Assembly: GCA_933228895.1 (NCBI GenBank)
Contig: OW121847.1
Span: 87,771,656-87,835,655 of the forward strand
Direction: 5' to 3'
DNA from: Platycnemis pennipes
Taxonomy: Eukaryota; Arthropoda; Insecta; Odonata; Platycnemididae
Length of the DNA stretch: 64,000 bases
Shown one piece after another: positions 11,405 through 22,945 of the stretch; within the stretch, counting starts at the first letter, position 1, and each line of letters starts with the position of its first letter. Below the pieces are notes generated by a model. The model searched no databases and was not told the DNA's origin. It was given only the letters and a program-made list of their open reading frames with translations. The position numbers and the translations under genes were made by a program.

Positions 11405-11955
11405 CGAGGTTGATAAAAAAATACAGCTGCAAATACAAGCGTGGAAATACAAGTACAAGTGAGCAAATACAAGTACAAGCAAATACAAGTACAAGCAAAT
11501 ACAAGTTAGGAAATATTTCATCAGAACACACATTTGGAGCATGCTACTATATGGCAACGAAGCATGGGCGATATCAGCAGCAGAGAAGCATTTGAAATGT
11601 GGCCAGAAGCATTTGAAATGTGGCTGGAAGCATTTGAAATGTGGCTGGAAGGATTTGAAATGTGGTGCTACCGAAAAATGATGAAGATAAAATGGACTGA
11701 CCGAGTAAGTGACGAGGAAGTTCTAAGAGGAGTGGAGAAAGAAGAGAAGTCTGCTGAAAACTCTAAAAAGAAGTCGGGACAACTTAATCGGCCATACCTT
11801 GAGACACAATGGCCTGATGAAGACAATCGTCGGGGGGAAAAGTGAACGGGAAGAATGGAAAAGGCAGCCCTCGTACGAGATGTATGGAACAAGTTGTGAA
11901 GGAGGGCTGCGTAAAACCAATCTTAGGATTGTTGACCGATGATGATGATTATAAA
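11405..11955 (+). pseudogene. 3' fragment of RTE-like LINE with internal tandem expansions
   Basis: This fragment aligns with the last ~480 bp of the LINE at 29.8-33.1 kb. It carries the same C-terminal words (FEMWCYRKMMKIKWTDRVS) and ends the same way, in TTGTTGACCGATGATGATGA. Two local tandem expansions are absent from the longer copy: a 16-bp unit at about 11429-11510, and a 21-bp unit repeated four times at 11585-11668 that encodes EAFEMW plus one residue in frame. About 65 bp near the end are missing relative to the longer copy. It lacks the endonuclease and RT core and cannot be autonomous. Confidence 0.85.
11585..11668 (+). repeat. 21-bp tandem repeat x4 inside LINE fragment
   Basis: Four head-to-tail 21-bp units of the form GAAGCATTTGAAATGTGGCTG. 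The first three differ by at most two bases and the last is GAAGGATTTGAAATGTGGTGC. The unit keeps the LINE reading frame. The related copy at about 32.74 kb has one unit, so the expansion arose in this copy or its source. Confidence 0.9.
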
Positions 11956-13090
11956 AAAATAAAAGAATAAAAACTCAAAAATGTTAAATAGGAAAACATA
12001 CTATGTTCCAATTCGTCTCAATGTTATATTTCCCAATCCAAGGTTCCAAGTACCTAGTTGTTCGATGTGGAAAAGGTCATCGGTCGGAGAGGATTTCCTT
12101 AATGTGAACATAATCAAACATAGACCATGCAATTGGAAACTATTAGTGCGCATCCAGATAACTGATCGAAATATCAACTCAAGTTTGACGGAAATTTTAG
12201 ATGTACAAGAAAAACTATGAAAGCGAACCGATCTACTTCTTTGCCGTATTAAGTTATGCTTTCAGAGTATCGTTTCCGAGATGTAGCCAGATATTTACTT
12301 GCAGCAAGATGCGGATAAAACACCTCGCATTGTTAAAACATCCCTCGTATCATACAATGCTTTCACTCGACTTCCCACTTCCTTCCAGTATGCTCTCCCT
12401 TGAATCCTCCGAAGTTTCCATAATGATCTGCGTCAAAACACTAGGGATGCGGTTACCTTCATGTCACGAGGCTCTAGACTTAATGAGGCGGAATTTTACA
12501 ATGAAAGGAGAAAAAATACCGCCTACGAGCAACACACAACTCACAATAAATATAATGATTCGCGCGGATTGTGGAGGTCAATATAGTGTTTGAATTCATG
12601 TTATACGCTAAAGTTCACTACTAAAAATTTGAAACCTCCCAGCGGCGTTTATCCTGTTTTTAGAATCATAACTACCACAAGAGAATCTTGCATCGGGACT
12701 ATTTCCAATGGCAGGCAAATTAAGCATTTTTTTATCTTGTATCAATTTCTACCTGCGTAATATTATTTGCAACTGATGGTCAGTTATACCTCGATTCTTG
12801 TCTTATCATTACAAAGAACAGCATGGCAGTATACTTGTAACCAATTAACTGAAAAAAATTATCGTTGGCAATAAAGTTCAATAGAACTTCACTGTAATAA
12901 CTTTTTAGCCTTAAATTATAGTGTTCTCGAGTATAATTTTATGAGATCAACTTAAAGATGGAAAAAACTCTTTGAGTATAATAACCCTCTGGTGTATCGA
13001 ATCTTAGTGAACCCTTAGACTGATAATGATTTCTCTGAGTTAGCCTTACGAAATTATCTCAGGCAGGATGTAAAGACACTGACTGTCTCC
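11956..13090. other. No feature seen
   Basis: AT-rich. A 130-codon + strand open frame (12201-12593) has no recognisable motif. Confidence 0.5.
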
Positions 13091-13094
13091 GCTC

Positions 13095-13215
13095 TTAAAA
13101 CGTGCCAAACGCGTTAGCCTGGCAACGCAAAGGTCGCGGGTTAGAATCTCGCCCAGAGTAAAGATGCACTATTTCCCCGAAGACTAATTTTAGGCTAAAT
13201 GGTGTAATAATACAG
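13095..13215 (+). repeat. tRNA-derived SINE-like copy
   Basis: GTTAGCCTGGCAACGC (A-box-like) is followed by GGTCGCGGGTTAGAATCTCG, a B box with one substitution (GTTAGAATC for GTTCGAATC). The body then has GTAAAGATGCACTATTTCCC. Likely a decayed SINE head. Confidence 0.45.
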
Positions 13216-13914
13216 ACTTCGTGACAAATAAAGGGCATACATGAAGAATGGAGGGAAAGTGGAATGAGATAAAAACGTGAAATAAAGACGGGTCAACCTA
13301 ATCATGTTATATTTATAAAATTTATAGTCTCCATTACGTGTTATATGTTTATTTTAATATTAGACCTTGGCAGGGTTTTAGTTTAGCAACCTGCAAGGAA
13401 ACGGGGTTGTTCATAAATAAACAGAGAAGGATTTTGACAATGGATTGTTAAAAATGAGAGGATTGAGATGTGGTTCTTGTGTGGACACAAAAATCTTGAG
13501 AATAATAAGTTTGAGAATTGTGTTATTAATTGCTTCTTTATACACTTAGTGTGCATCGAACTTTTGCGGTGATTTATCACAATTACCGGGCGCCCAAGAA
13601 TAATAAAAAGCCAAAGAACCCTCCCACCCTACCATCAAGACACTAAGTTGGCCAGGCTGCTGGAGATATTTATTTTTCAATGTAATTATGATCCGATGAA
13701 GACAGACACCAAGGGAAGAGTAAATGAGAAGAATGCCAAAGGAAGGTCTTGTAAATAATACGTGAAGCAAATAAGATAGGATTTCAAGCGAAAGAATCAT
13801 GTAAACAAGAAGAGGTTAATCCACCGGATTCCTCTAATGACTCCAGATAGAAGAATCCACTGGAGATCTGCGTCAAACTAATTTTTAAGATTACAAGATA
13901 TGATCGTCTATTGA
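13216..13914. other. No feature seen
   Basis: AT-rich, nothing recognised. Confidence 0.45.
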
Positions 13915-14050
13915 GAACGTTGAAATCGCCAAGAAAATGGTACCCTGGACTAGGATCAAACCACGACCTTTTTACTTGCCGGGTCAAAGCGCAGACCACC
14001 ATCCTACCCGAAATTCCTGATTCCAGGGACAATTTTAAGATGATATACTG
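13915..14050 (-). repeat. tRNA-derived SINE-like copy (minus strand)
   Basis: Read on the minus strand, GGGTAGGATGGTGGTCTGCGC (A-box-like) is followed about 40 bp later by GGTTTGATCCTAGTCC (B-box-like). This is the order and spacing of a pol III promoter. No intact tRNA is claimed. Confidence 0.4.
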
Positions 14051-14269
14051 GAACCAGCAGAATCTAGGATATCGTGGGGGTCCGTGGTTTTATTCCAGAG
14101 TGAGAAATCTTTTTCCTCCGAATATATTCAGCGTAATCTTAGGAAAGATGACTAGTGATGATGGCGATGTGATGCAGAAACCAAGCATTTGGAGCGAGCC
14201 AAACTGAATCGCAGTAGCTACAAGTACTTTAAAACGAATTGCCCCATATTTCACATCACTGTGACTGAG

Positions 14270-15155
14270 CAGGCAAGGCATCCCAATGCGCTCCAGCGGA
14301 GGGGAAGAACGAAAGCCCACAGACGATCATGACCTCCCTTCGGGTCGGCCGAACGAGGGCAGCGCACCGCCCCTCTCCAATCGAAATGGGCACTTGACAC
14401 CGGGACGAGGACGAATGCGGTCCGAGAGAACTTTCTGAGCGCTCACTCCTTACTTTTCTTCTTTTTTTCAATGGAGGAGGAGAGCGAAGTGATTCCGGGG
14501 AAAATTTGCGGCGAGAGTTTCCCATGCGCTCACGGTCGAGTGGTGCATAAAATCTAGCCTACTGCAGCGCGACAGCAACGGTGGTGACACCAATGGGGTG
14601 AAGAGGAAGGGGGGGGGGGGGTAAAACACCAGCCAGAGTTCCACTCTCCCTTCGCCCCTCGCGAGAAAGGGGATGTGGGCAGGGGATCCTAATGGCGAAA
14701 AGGGTGAAGCGGGTGGCCATAAAGGGTCGTCGCTGAAAAGGGGGTGCTCGCGAGAGGCAGCACCAACACATTGGCGCATCCTATGGCATCCCCGCACTCC
14801 CGCTTCAAGTGCCTACCATATCCATTTTCCTCCTCCAACACCCCCTCGGAAAAAAAACACTCGAGCGCACCCCTTGGTCGACTTATCTTCGCCGTAATCG
14901 ATCCTCTCCCCCTTTCTTTTCTCCCTCCTCCTTTAAACCTCCTCCCCGAAGAAAGCTCGCCACCTGAGCCTCCCCCACCCACGCGACTGCATTGCTCTTA
15001 TTATTCTCCCTTGGTTTTCCACCTCTCGCCTCTTTTTATATTCATGAAACTCACTTCCATCTCCCCAGCTCCTAACGCATCCTCACTCTCTCGTACGATG
15101 CGTCGACCGCGACGCCTTGCGAAGGAGAACCGCCGAACGATGTTAACCACACTCT
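14270..15155. promoter_or_regulatory. Large GC/CpG-rich island with a 13-base G run
   Basis: CpG-rich, with an uninterrupted run of 13 G at 14609-14621 and a pyrimidine-rich part from about 14820 to 15060. Open frames in all phases are Pro/Ser/Leu-rich composition artefacts. Candidate promoter or enhancer island. Confidence 0.35.
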
Positions 15156-15699
15156 AGCCCAACGCTGATGTCATCGAATTATTCCGTATACTTTCGTTTC
15201 CAATGTGGCTAAAGTGAATGCTGTCTTAGTCAAAGACAAAATGCCGATCAGCAAATGCTCAGAAAGAGCAACGAATTTTAGAAACGTTCCTAGATTTTTT
15301 CGCTGCAAGTTGTCTAAATATCCTCAGAATGATAGAATATATTCTGTCGCCTCATACAAACTTATTAGTTACCTACTTGGAAGAAATATTAGGAAACTAC
15401 ACAGTAAGCATTTTAAGATGAAACATACTAGATTATGCATTGGTTTTCGATGAAAAAAACCGTACTGAAGGATACATTTTTCCGCAACATAACCGGTTGA
15501 CTATCTTTTTATTTACCTTCTATTTATTTACCTCGGTATACTTTCCACTTTATTCAATGTTGCCTGCATTGCGTTTCCTTTTATTTCTATCTTATTTCCT
15601 AGGATACGGTTTCTAAATAGCATATTTGTTCTATTCCATCAACCATCACAGTTTATTTCATTTAAACCCTAAATGAAGCGCATATAATTCGAAATAGGT
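15156..15699. other. No feature seen
   Basis: AT-rich, nothing recognised. Confidence 0.45.
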
Positions 15700-15744
15700 G
15701 ATAAGTTTTTCACGGGTTTCCAACCGGGTGAAGGTGTTTATGGG

Positions 15745-15787
15745 CACCGACGTTTCGATGGCGTAGTTTGCCATCGTATTCAGGGTG
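15745..15787 (-). ncRNA. Hammerhead-like motif, one core change
   Basis: On the minus strand the order is stem I CACC, core CTGAATA, one base, stem II GATGGC, loop AAACTAC, GCCATC, then GAAA, CG, TC, and stem I GGTG. The two stem I strands pair over 4 bp and stem II over 6 bp. Stem III is the minimal A-CG-U type. The core differs from CTGANGA at the last G (G8 to T), which is expected to impair cleavage. One unpaired base sits between core and stem II. A minimal stem III is typical of retroelement hammerheads such as those of Penelope-like elements. Confidence 0.45.
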
Positions 15788-15933
15788 AAAGATTTTCATC
15801 TAATTTGAAATACGCAACTTTTATTTGAAATAAACAATTTATAGAAAATCAATGAAAACTGTTTACTTAGGGTATAATGACAATATCCACAGATTATATC
15901 GTCAATCTTAAAATGTTGAGTGTGCATGGGGTA

Positions 15934-16011
15934 GCGAGTTCAAACTGAAATACTGAACTTCTTACCTTTCTGGAGTAAGGTAATAATCACATTATTTCAG
16001 TTTGAACTTGC
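15934..16011. repeat. Imperfect hairpin with 19-bp arms
   Basis: The left arm 15934-15952 (GCGAGTTCAAACTGAAATA) is the reverse complement of 15993-16011 with one mismatch. The 40-base interior contains a second short inverted pair (CTTAC and GTAAG). It could be a relic of a small foldback or MITE-like insertion. No flanking target-site duplication was identified. Confidence 0.6.
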
Positions 16012-16560
16012 AACCTTGAGCAAACTTAAGTGCAAAGTGTACTTTTGACATCATCGTTTTATGCTATTTTAAGATTTTACCCCTTTGAAAAGTCGGAGGT
16101 AAGTACAAATGAAGGGTTTAGGCTGAAATATGTCGCACGACAAAAATATGTTAGGAAATTAAACATTCATTATTAATTATTTCAGCGCAAAAGCCAGGAG
16201 TTAATAGACATTTAAGAACCTCCTAAAACGTTTCATATCAGCCCTCCAGTAAATATGTAAAAGGATATTATATGTCTATGCCTACCGTAGAGGAAGCCTC
16301 CGGCACTTGATGAGCAGCGTGGGGGTTCCTGAAATGAGACAAGGGAAAATTACAAAAATATATTTTTCACTGTACTCCATGGAAGGCAAATATTTTTTCA
16401 AATTCGTTGTTACATTATATTAAGTCACCCCGTGGCAATGTGCGATGCTCGAAGGAAGATTTGAAAAAGAATACATCGTTTGGTATGTATCAAAACATTT
16501 GAAAGAGAATGCATCGTCCACATAAGTCGTGTTTTCTAAAGGCGATATTCGATTTACATC
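16012..16560. other. No feature seen
   Basis: AT-rich, nothing recognised. Confidence 0.45.
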
Positions 16561-16860
16561 GAATTACGTCGTTTCAGTGTCACCCGTTTCCCGTACATTC
16601 CCTTCCTCTCCCTAAAACCTCCCGCCTCTCCTCCGCCGACTGCACAGCAAAAACTGTGCACTCGTGGAGAAAAGCACCAGCCGGGAGAGCCGCGATCATT
16701 TCTAGTGTCTCCTCTCATCCTGGAGATCTTTCTTCTTTTCTTTTCCCACCCTCCGTCCCTGCCTCCTCCTTGCCCCGCCCCCCTCCTCCCTTACCCTTTC
16801 ATTGCCCTCTCGCCGAGAGCAGAGGGACGTCCCCCGCGGGACAAGGTGCCCCTAAATTTA
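16561..16860. promoter_or_regulatory. CpG-containing pyrimidine-rich patch
   Basis: GC-rich with C/T-rich runs (about 16730-16810). An overlapping 126-codon frame is Pro/Ser-rich with no recognisable domain. Confidence 0.25.
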
Positions 16861-18330
16861 CGGCAAAATTCTTGACTAGTTTAGGGTAATTCAACTGGGA
16901 GGGGAAAAATACTATTATCATTTATTTTCTGGAAAATTGTGTTATCCTTATACAAGACCTAAAAACCTAAAAGATTTAAAATATAAAACGAATTCTGCAA
17001 CTAGTATTCCAGGAGTGTGAAATGAAAACTTCTCAAAAACAACAAAAACAACGTCGTAAAACGTAAATTATGCAACCAATTTCAACGTGAAAAGCATTAA
17101 ACATGCGCATATTCATCTTGGAATTGTATTACAAGCCCAAAAAAATAAAACCTTTCTTACCCTCTTTTAGAACCATCACAAACAGAATTAACTCGTGGTA
17201 TCAATCCAAACACCATAAAAAAGAAACGAAAATGCAAAGGAGTCTCTAAGATCAGAAAACAAGAAGAGTTTTTACCTTTTAGACCGTTGTATGGAAATAT
17301 GAGAGGGGAAATTCTGTTGCGGGATAGTGAAAGTTTCATGCTTTAACATGATGTTTTTGTATTTTACAAAAATTACCTGTTTCTAACTTTGCTCATTACC
17401 TAGAATTATAATGCATGCGCCATATCAATGACACTAATATTTAATTCCATAGTTTTGACGGGAACATAAAATGTTTTTTATTCGACAGTGAACTACACAC
17501 CAACATATTCCAAAACGGAATAAGTAATTGCTGTGTTAATTAGATAACTATTCCATTTCTGCAATTGGATTTCATGCGTGGCTGGGACCAAATAAAAACA
17601 AACGCCAGAACTGGTGAAAATTAATATCAAGACGCCGAGCTATTTCACAGTGAAATAAATAATATCGTCTAGGTGGATTATCATATTCATTTTTGCCGAC
17701 CTGCTTTTGCTTGTATTGGGGTACAAAATAACCATGTTGTATGCCATTGAATCTTGAATACATCAATATCATCAAAGGCATTTCTCTCATTTGTATACCA
17801 TTATTGGTAGAGCCACGGTATTTTACTGTACACTATGTTTCACATTGCTGGGTTTAGGAGAGCGAATATTTAGGCATCAAAAATAAGAAAATTTCCACGT
17901 TATTCGAATAGCGAAGAGGAGTTTTAAGAAAAAATCATGATTTATCACAAGGAAAATTTAAAAAAACTCGTGATCTGAGTGTCAATTAGAATCAGATCAA
18001 CTGGACGTAGGACAGGAAAACAACGGAAAGATACACTTTATTATTAAACGGGATGATTTTTGAAGCTAAAATAAAATATAAAAGTAATACATTAAAATTT
18101 CATTGAGGGGTACTTGGGTAATTAGGAATCAAACAGAAATTTTAAAGTCGGTTTTTGCTCATAAAATAAATGCGAAAAAATTAACACTATGCAAATATTC
18201 TTGATTTCACACGCTCTTCGCCTTAAATCCGTTGAGCAGTTGTTGCAGACATACAGAGTAAGGTATGTTTATGAGCGGAGCAGAAGGAGATAAAAGAATG
18301 GAAAAACTTTCCAAAGAGTCACATCTCCCG
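16861..18330. other. No feature seen
   Basis: About 1.5 kb of AT-rich sequence without a recognisable gene or repeat. Confidence 0.5.
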
Positions 18331-18560
18331 TTGCCAACTCGCGGTCGAGCACAGATGACACCGAGAAGAGAATACCACCCACCAATGTTCGCGTGAGTCC
18401 CGAAGCCAAAGCGGCGAAGTCCTCGTCTTCGCTCGCCGGCAACGAATACTTATTGCAAAGCGTAGGTAAAGCGAACTGCTGGACAGAGCGATTATGTCCC
18501 ACATGGTGGTTGCGCCGTACAAGACTTCCACCGCAGCTACGTCGGTATTTGCCTACTTAT
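18331..18560. promoter_or_regulatory. Small CpG-rich patch
   Basis: CpG-dense compared with both flanks. Short open frames on both strands (for example 18269-18502 minus) have no recognisable domain. Either a small regulatory island or part of an unrecognised exon; I cannot tell which. Confidence 0.25.
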
Positions 18561-19899
18561 AATGGTAGGCAATTAAGGGCCTTGCTTTTACTCTTCACAT
18601 TACGACATTCACTCGTACATTCAACTACAAAATGAAACTCTCTTTATTTCGATTACACAAAGTAGCCACATATTCTTTGGCATCGATGCTTGTCTTACCA
18701 GGTACTCAAAAGTTTCTTTTGTGCTTTCATCTCATTTTCCAAGTTAAATTATTTTTATAAATACTAGTTTTCTATTAGTCTGACAGCATAGTTTTTGGAT
18801 GTCTCTTTTCACGATAGATCTTTGGTACTGTAACTCATATATCTTAGGCTTTTACAGATTCATGGTTCCACGATGAGTGAAGTAGGAAAAAGTAAAAAAT
18901 ATTTCAAAAATGCAAGCAGACGTCTGCTGCGCAAAGTTAACCCAAGTTCCCTATACAGTCTCGTCATCAAGTTAACGGCTCCTTGAAGGGGGATTTTTCA
19001 TCCCATAGGGTTTTACATTTATCGGTGGTTTTATTGCCACGCATGACCTAATTAGAATACTTTTGTGCATTAACTGGTAAGATTACCTCGTCTAATCCAG
19101 AAAAATCAAGTCTGCAACGGTAATAAAATGAAGTTTCATTGCTTACATCATGGGCGTGCTAACACGCGGGTAACACAGTGTCCTCATCCAACAGTTATAA
19201 ACCCAATTCACGGAAACGATCATTCTTTTAGATACCAAACTGGTCCATGGAGCTACTAAATTCGCTTCATCCATAGCACAGGTTCCCCAGCAATAAGAAA
19301 CATGTATAGTCAGGGAACGGGAGGGACTAAGGGATCCTTTTAAGGATATATTGACAAAAATATTGCAATGGAAAGAAAACGATATAATTATTGTTACGTG
19401 AAATGTGAAAGTAAAAGTCAAAACTGTTTAGTATTATTAATAAAGTCCTTATATTTAAGTCATTTTTGGCGATAGAAATTAATTTTAATGTTGGAATACG
19501 AATATCGTGGATGTTAGTTATCCTGAAAATTAACGTGCAAACCTGAATCGGTCTTAATAGGTTACTTAATAATTAAAAACATGGGAATGAGTGCCGAATT
19601 GACGAATACATTCAAACCGCCGAATAAGCTAACTCCGGAAGTAATGAGGGACGCACATGTCCGAGTAACATTTTGTGTCACGACCAGCATAACACACTCG
19701 CCTCACCCATCTCATCTAACGGGGGATATCATCTGCGCCTCCGTTCCGCCACAGATGCCGTCGAGCCGTTCATCACTTTGATGAGGTCTCCCAGAACTTG
19801 GTAGAAACGTCGAGGAGGGCCACGGAGAAAAAACTCATCGCGGCAAACAACAGAGGGAACTCACATCAAGAGAATTGTATGCTTTTCCTCTCGTAGTGA
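18561..19899. other. No feature seen
   Basis: AT-rich, nothing recognised. Confidence 0.5.
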
Positions 19900-20075
19900 A
19901 TGCCATGCATATAGCGAGGGGGCAGGAATGAGGAAGGGTGAGAGATGGGAACGGAGATAGGGGAAGAAAGGGAGAGGAATAAACGGCGAGGGAGAGAGAG
20001 AGAGAATAGATGGAAAGGGAAGGTTGTATCTTTTTATGCTCCTACTGCTCTGAACGGCCCTTCGCGGCGCTATTT

Positions 20076-20141
20076 GTTGAAAGTCGTTTATGGGTCCATG
20101 CGGACATATGACGTACCCTCCGCATTTAGCGCCTTCATCAG
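20076..20141 (-). ncRNA. Decayed hammerhead-like motif
   Basis: On the minus strand CCCTGATGA is followed by one base, then GGCGC, TAAA, TGCG, and later ACGTC with a TTATGGGT-type flank. The CTGATGA core is complete, but the expected GAAA is replaced by GGTA and stem II is weakened. The neighbouring TTTATGGG-CC flank is shared with the motif at 15745-15787, which supports a common origin. It is unlikely to be active. Confidence 0.25.
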
Positions 20142-20149
20142 GGATGCGT

Positions 20150-21140
20150 GAACCCTGTTGGTCGAGTCTTATCTCCAGGTGAAGTTTTTGTCCCTCCATT
20201 TCTCCGTCTCCATTATTCCAATCCTCTCCCGTTCCCTCGGTCCCTTTTTATTAATCCGTAAGCTCGGGGCAGCTCAGTGTCTCTCGTTTACCTTTAACTT
20301 AATTAAAATATACAAATAACAGTTAAATAATAACACAATATGCCAGCCAGTAATATGATTCGAAGTCATCATAAGGAGGGCTTTCATCATTGAAATGGGA
20401 TCGCACGTTATCCTTATTATTTAATGGCGCCTATCGTCTTTGTGTGTCCACTCACCAAACCTTGTGTTCGAATCGGGAGTATCTGTCCCCAGGAACTTCC
20501 TCATAAATTATTATTTTTTAATCAAATGAGTGTCCGAGAATCGAAAGTCGGCTCCAATAAAATGGTTAAGGACGAGAATTACTCCTATCATTGTTATTTT
20601 CAGAAACTGAGGGTGGAAGTCACTTGGAGCATGAATGTTTTAGCCTTCAGCGGAGACCAGTTTCGTAGCACCCAAACTGATGACTCGGAAGGTTGCGAGC
20701 TCGAATTCCACTTCCGGCGTATTTGTCACAGGAGTGCATAAGTCCCGGGAATAAACATAGGTTACATGGTGCGATGAAAGCTTGGTGTTTGGTGCACCTT
20801 AAAGTTAAATTATAATAACAACTCGCTAAAAGACGAAATGTGGAGAAAAAAATTCATTCAACAGAAGTTGAATGCTTACTCAATTACAACGATCCCAATC
20901 CTTCGTTACTCTAATAGGCTATGAAAAATAAAACAACGATGAGTGATGGTAATGATTAAAACGAGTGATTTAAAAACCATAAACTCAACCCAAATAACAT
21001 TCTTCGCGACGCAGTTAGAAGAAAATTTCCTCTTTTGCCAATAACTATAAATAAACAGCCACTTTAATAAAATTAGAGGCAGGCATTGGCTGTCTGATTC
21101 CTAACTAACACGACCGGAACACAAATTTCCCTCTCTGGAT
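20150..21140. other. No gene seen
   Basis: AT-rich. A possible tRNA-derived fragment with a B-box-like GAGCTCGAATTCC lies near 20698-20710, too degraded to call. Otherwise nothing recognised. Confidence 0.4.
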
Positions 21141-22170
21141 GAAGGCATAAAAGGACCGAATAGCCCTTGCCGTACGTCTATCTGGCGACTGGTGCGGTGG
21201 ACACGGACATCAACCACCGATCTCCAACATCCGAGGTCGAGCGTGACCTCATCAGGCGGTGGTCAGCCCCTCTAATCGAATCCTAATCTCGGACGCGGTA
21301 GAGCCCAGGGTTCGGCGTCACGGCTCTCCTGTCCCTCCCACCGAAATCCGACCGACCGCCGCCGACGCCGTCAGCCTTCCTCTACGAATCGCAACAACCT
21401 TCCCTCGCCCTTTCCCTCCTCCCTCCGTCCTACGCGCGTCCTTTCCTCTCCTTCCTCTCCCCCAAACGCACCGCCCAGCTCTGGTTTCACCAGGGCTGAC
21501 ATTTGCTGCGGTCGGGAAGACGACGAGAGGGAGAGAGAGAGAGTTGACGTCAACACGATGCATCACTCAACTCTCACTTCCGGGTGAGAAAGTGAGCGAT
21601 GCGTATCTGAGCCCAAGTCGTCGACTTCGGGGAAAGGGACCGAAAGTCGGTGGAGGCGGACAGGGACTCTCCAAAGAGTTTTAGGGGTGGGCGGAGGTAA
21701 ATGGGGATGGTCTTGTGTGAGCGTGCTCTTTCCTGGGGGAACGTGTGCGTGCGTGGGGGGGTAGGATGATGCCTCTCTCGGTGGGGTTGTGGGGTTTTGA
21801 GGTGGAGATGGAGATTGATTTCGGGCGAGGGAAGAGGAGAGTGTCGTGAGGGATCGGACGTGTCGGAGTGAGTTTCCGGTGGAGTTCCGGGGGTCCGGAG
21901 AAAGGAAGGGGGTTTAGGGGAAGGAGAGAGAACGGAAAAACACACTGCTGGGAAAGGTGGGGGCGCATAAGATACACGGACCGAGGAACCCACCCGGTGA
22001 GGAGTTAGGTTTAGGTTTGGTGTGGACGGAGCGAGATGGGGGGAGGGGGGGGGGGTTTACTTCTTCTCAACGGTGGGGCAGCGTCGTCGAGGAAAAAAGT
22101 TTCTTCTGCCAAGTCGACGGTTTGGGTCTCCTCGGCCAGTCGTCTGGCCTCAAAGTTGGTTGCGCTGCTG
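21141..22170. promoter_or_regulatory. CpG island with TATA-like box, GA tract and CRE
   Basis: A TATA-like CATAAAAGG at about 21146-21154 precedes roughly 1 kb of CpG-dense sequence. Inside lies a (GA)n run directly followed by a perfect CRE palindrome TGACGTCA at 21545-21552, and a G run of 11 at 22045-22055. This combination makes it one of the best promoter or enhancer candidates in the window. A CGGTGAGG word near 21994 could be a splice donor. Open frames (for example 21259-21684, 141 codons) are low-complexity and not accepted as coding. Confidence 0.4.
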
Positions 22171-22714
22171 ATTGAAATTGATCATTTATCTGAATGATCA
22201 GTGGATGAGCTTGAAGAAACATAAACCTCTAGCATTTACAGAAATCACTTTAAGCATTACTCTGCTACTTAACATCTGGGAGGGGTAACTCGTAGCCACG
22301 AAGCCACATTACGTTACATTAAAATACTACCAAAAGCATCAAAATCTCCTGTGTTTGCTAGTTTTTCATCGGTTTATAAAAACTGCATAGTCCATCCCTT
22401 CAGCAATAGATTGAAATTATTTCTTTATTTAAACAACTTCTGCGAAAACCTCACCTGAATTTAAGCTTTCCATATTTTCAAGTACAAAAAGTTTTGTCGA
22501 TATAAGACAGTCAAGGGCTGGTATCTGGTCATGTAATATTGTGGTGATAGGTATGGTGTAGAGATAAGTGTGCCTGGTTTCTAGCTTCCACATGCTCTTC
22601 GTGACTCCCTCTAGTAATAGTAGTTCTCATTAATTAGTTTTATTATTTACGGGTAAATTCCGTTTATTACTATTAGATTTCTCAATCAATTAATCGTTAA
22701 ATAAATATGAATGC
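22171..22714. other. No feature seen
   Basis: AT-rich, nothing recognised. Confidence 0.45.
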
Positions 22715-22870
22715 CATTAAGCCGTCGGCGGTAATAAGCGTAGAAACATGTCACCCTGGCTATCCAAAGGTCGCGGGTCCGGATACCGCACAGGGCATGG
22801 GCGTCTGTTTATGGATTACGGTTTTATGCTTGAAGGTGAGATATTGCCTTAGCCATTGAAACATCTTACT
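22715..22870 (+). repeat. tRNA-derived SINE-like copy
   Basis: GTCGCGGGTCCGGATACCGC is a B-box region with substitutions. It is followed by GGCATGGGCGTCTGTTTATG and a distal CCTTAGCCATTGAAAC, the same order as in the copy at 11100. It lies directly against repeat family B at 22883. Confidence 0.45.
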
Positions 22871-22882
22871 CCGAAGTCTGCT

Positions 22883-22945
22883 ACATCTACATCAACATTT
22901 TCTCCAGCGAGACACCGCAAGGGCGTGCGACAGGGGGTGTTAAGT
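22883..22945 (+). repeat. Dispersed repeat family B, copy 1
   Basis: It shares with 40205-40262 the pattern CTACAT..ACA..., then AAGNN.ACC, GTGTG/GCG.GACAGGGGGTG, then AAGTCA. I recognise the motif as a common dispersed repeat style in arthropod genomes but cannot name the family. Confidence 0.4.
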
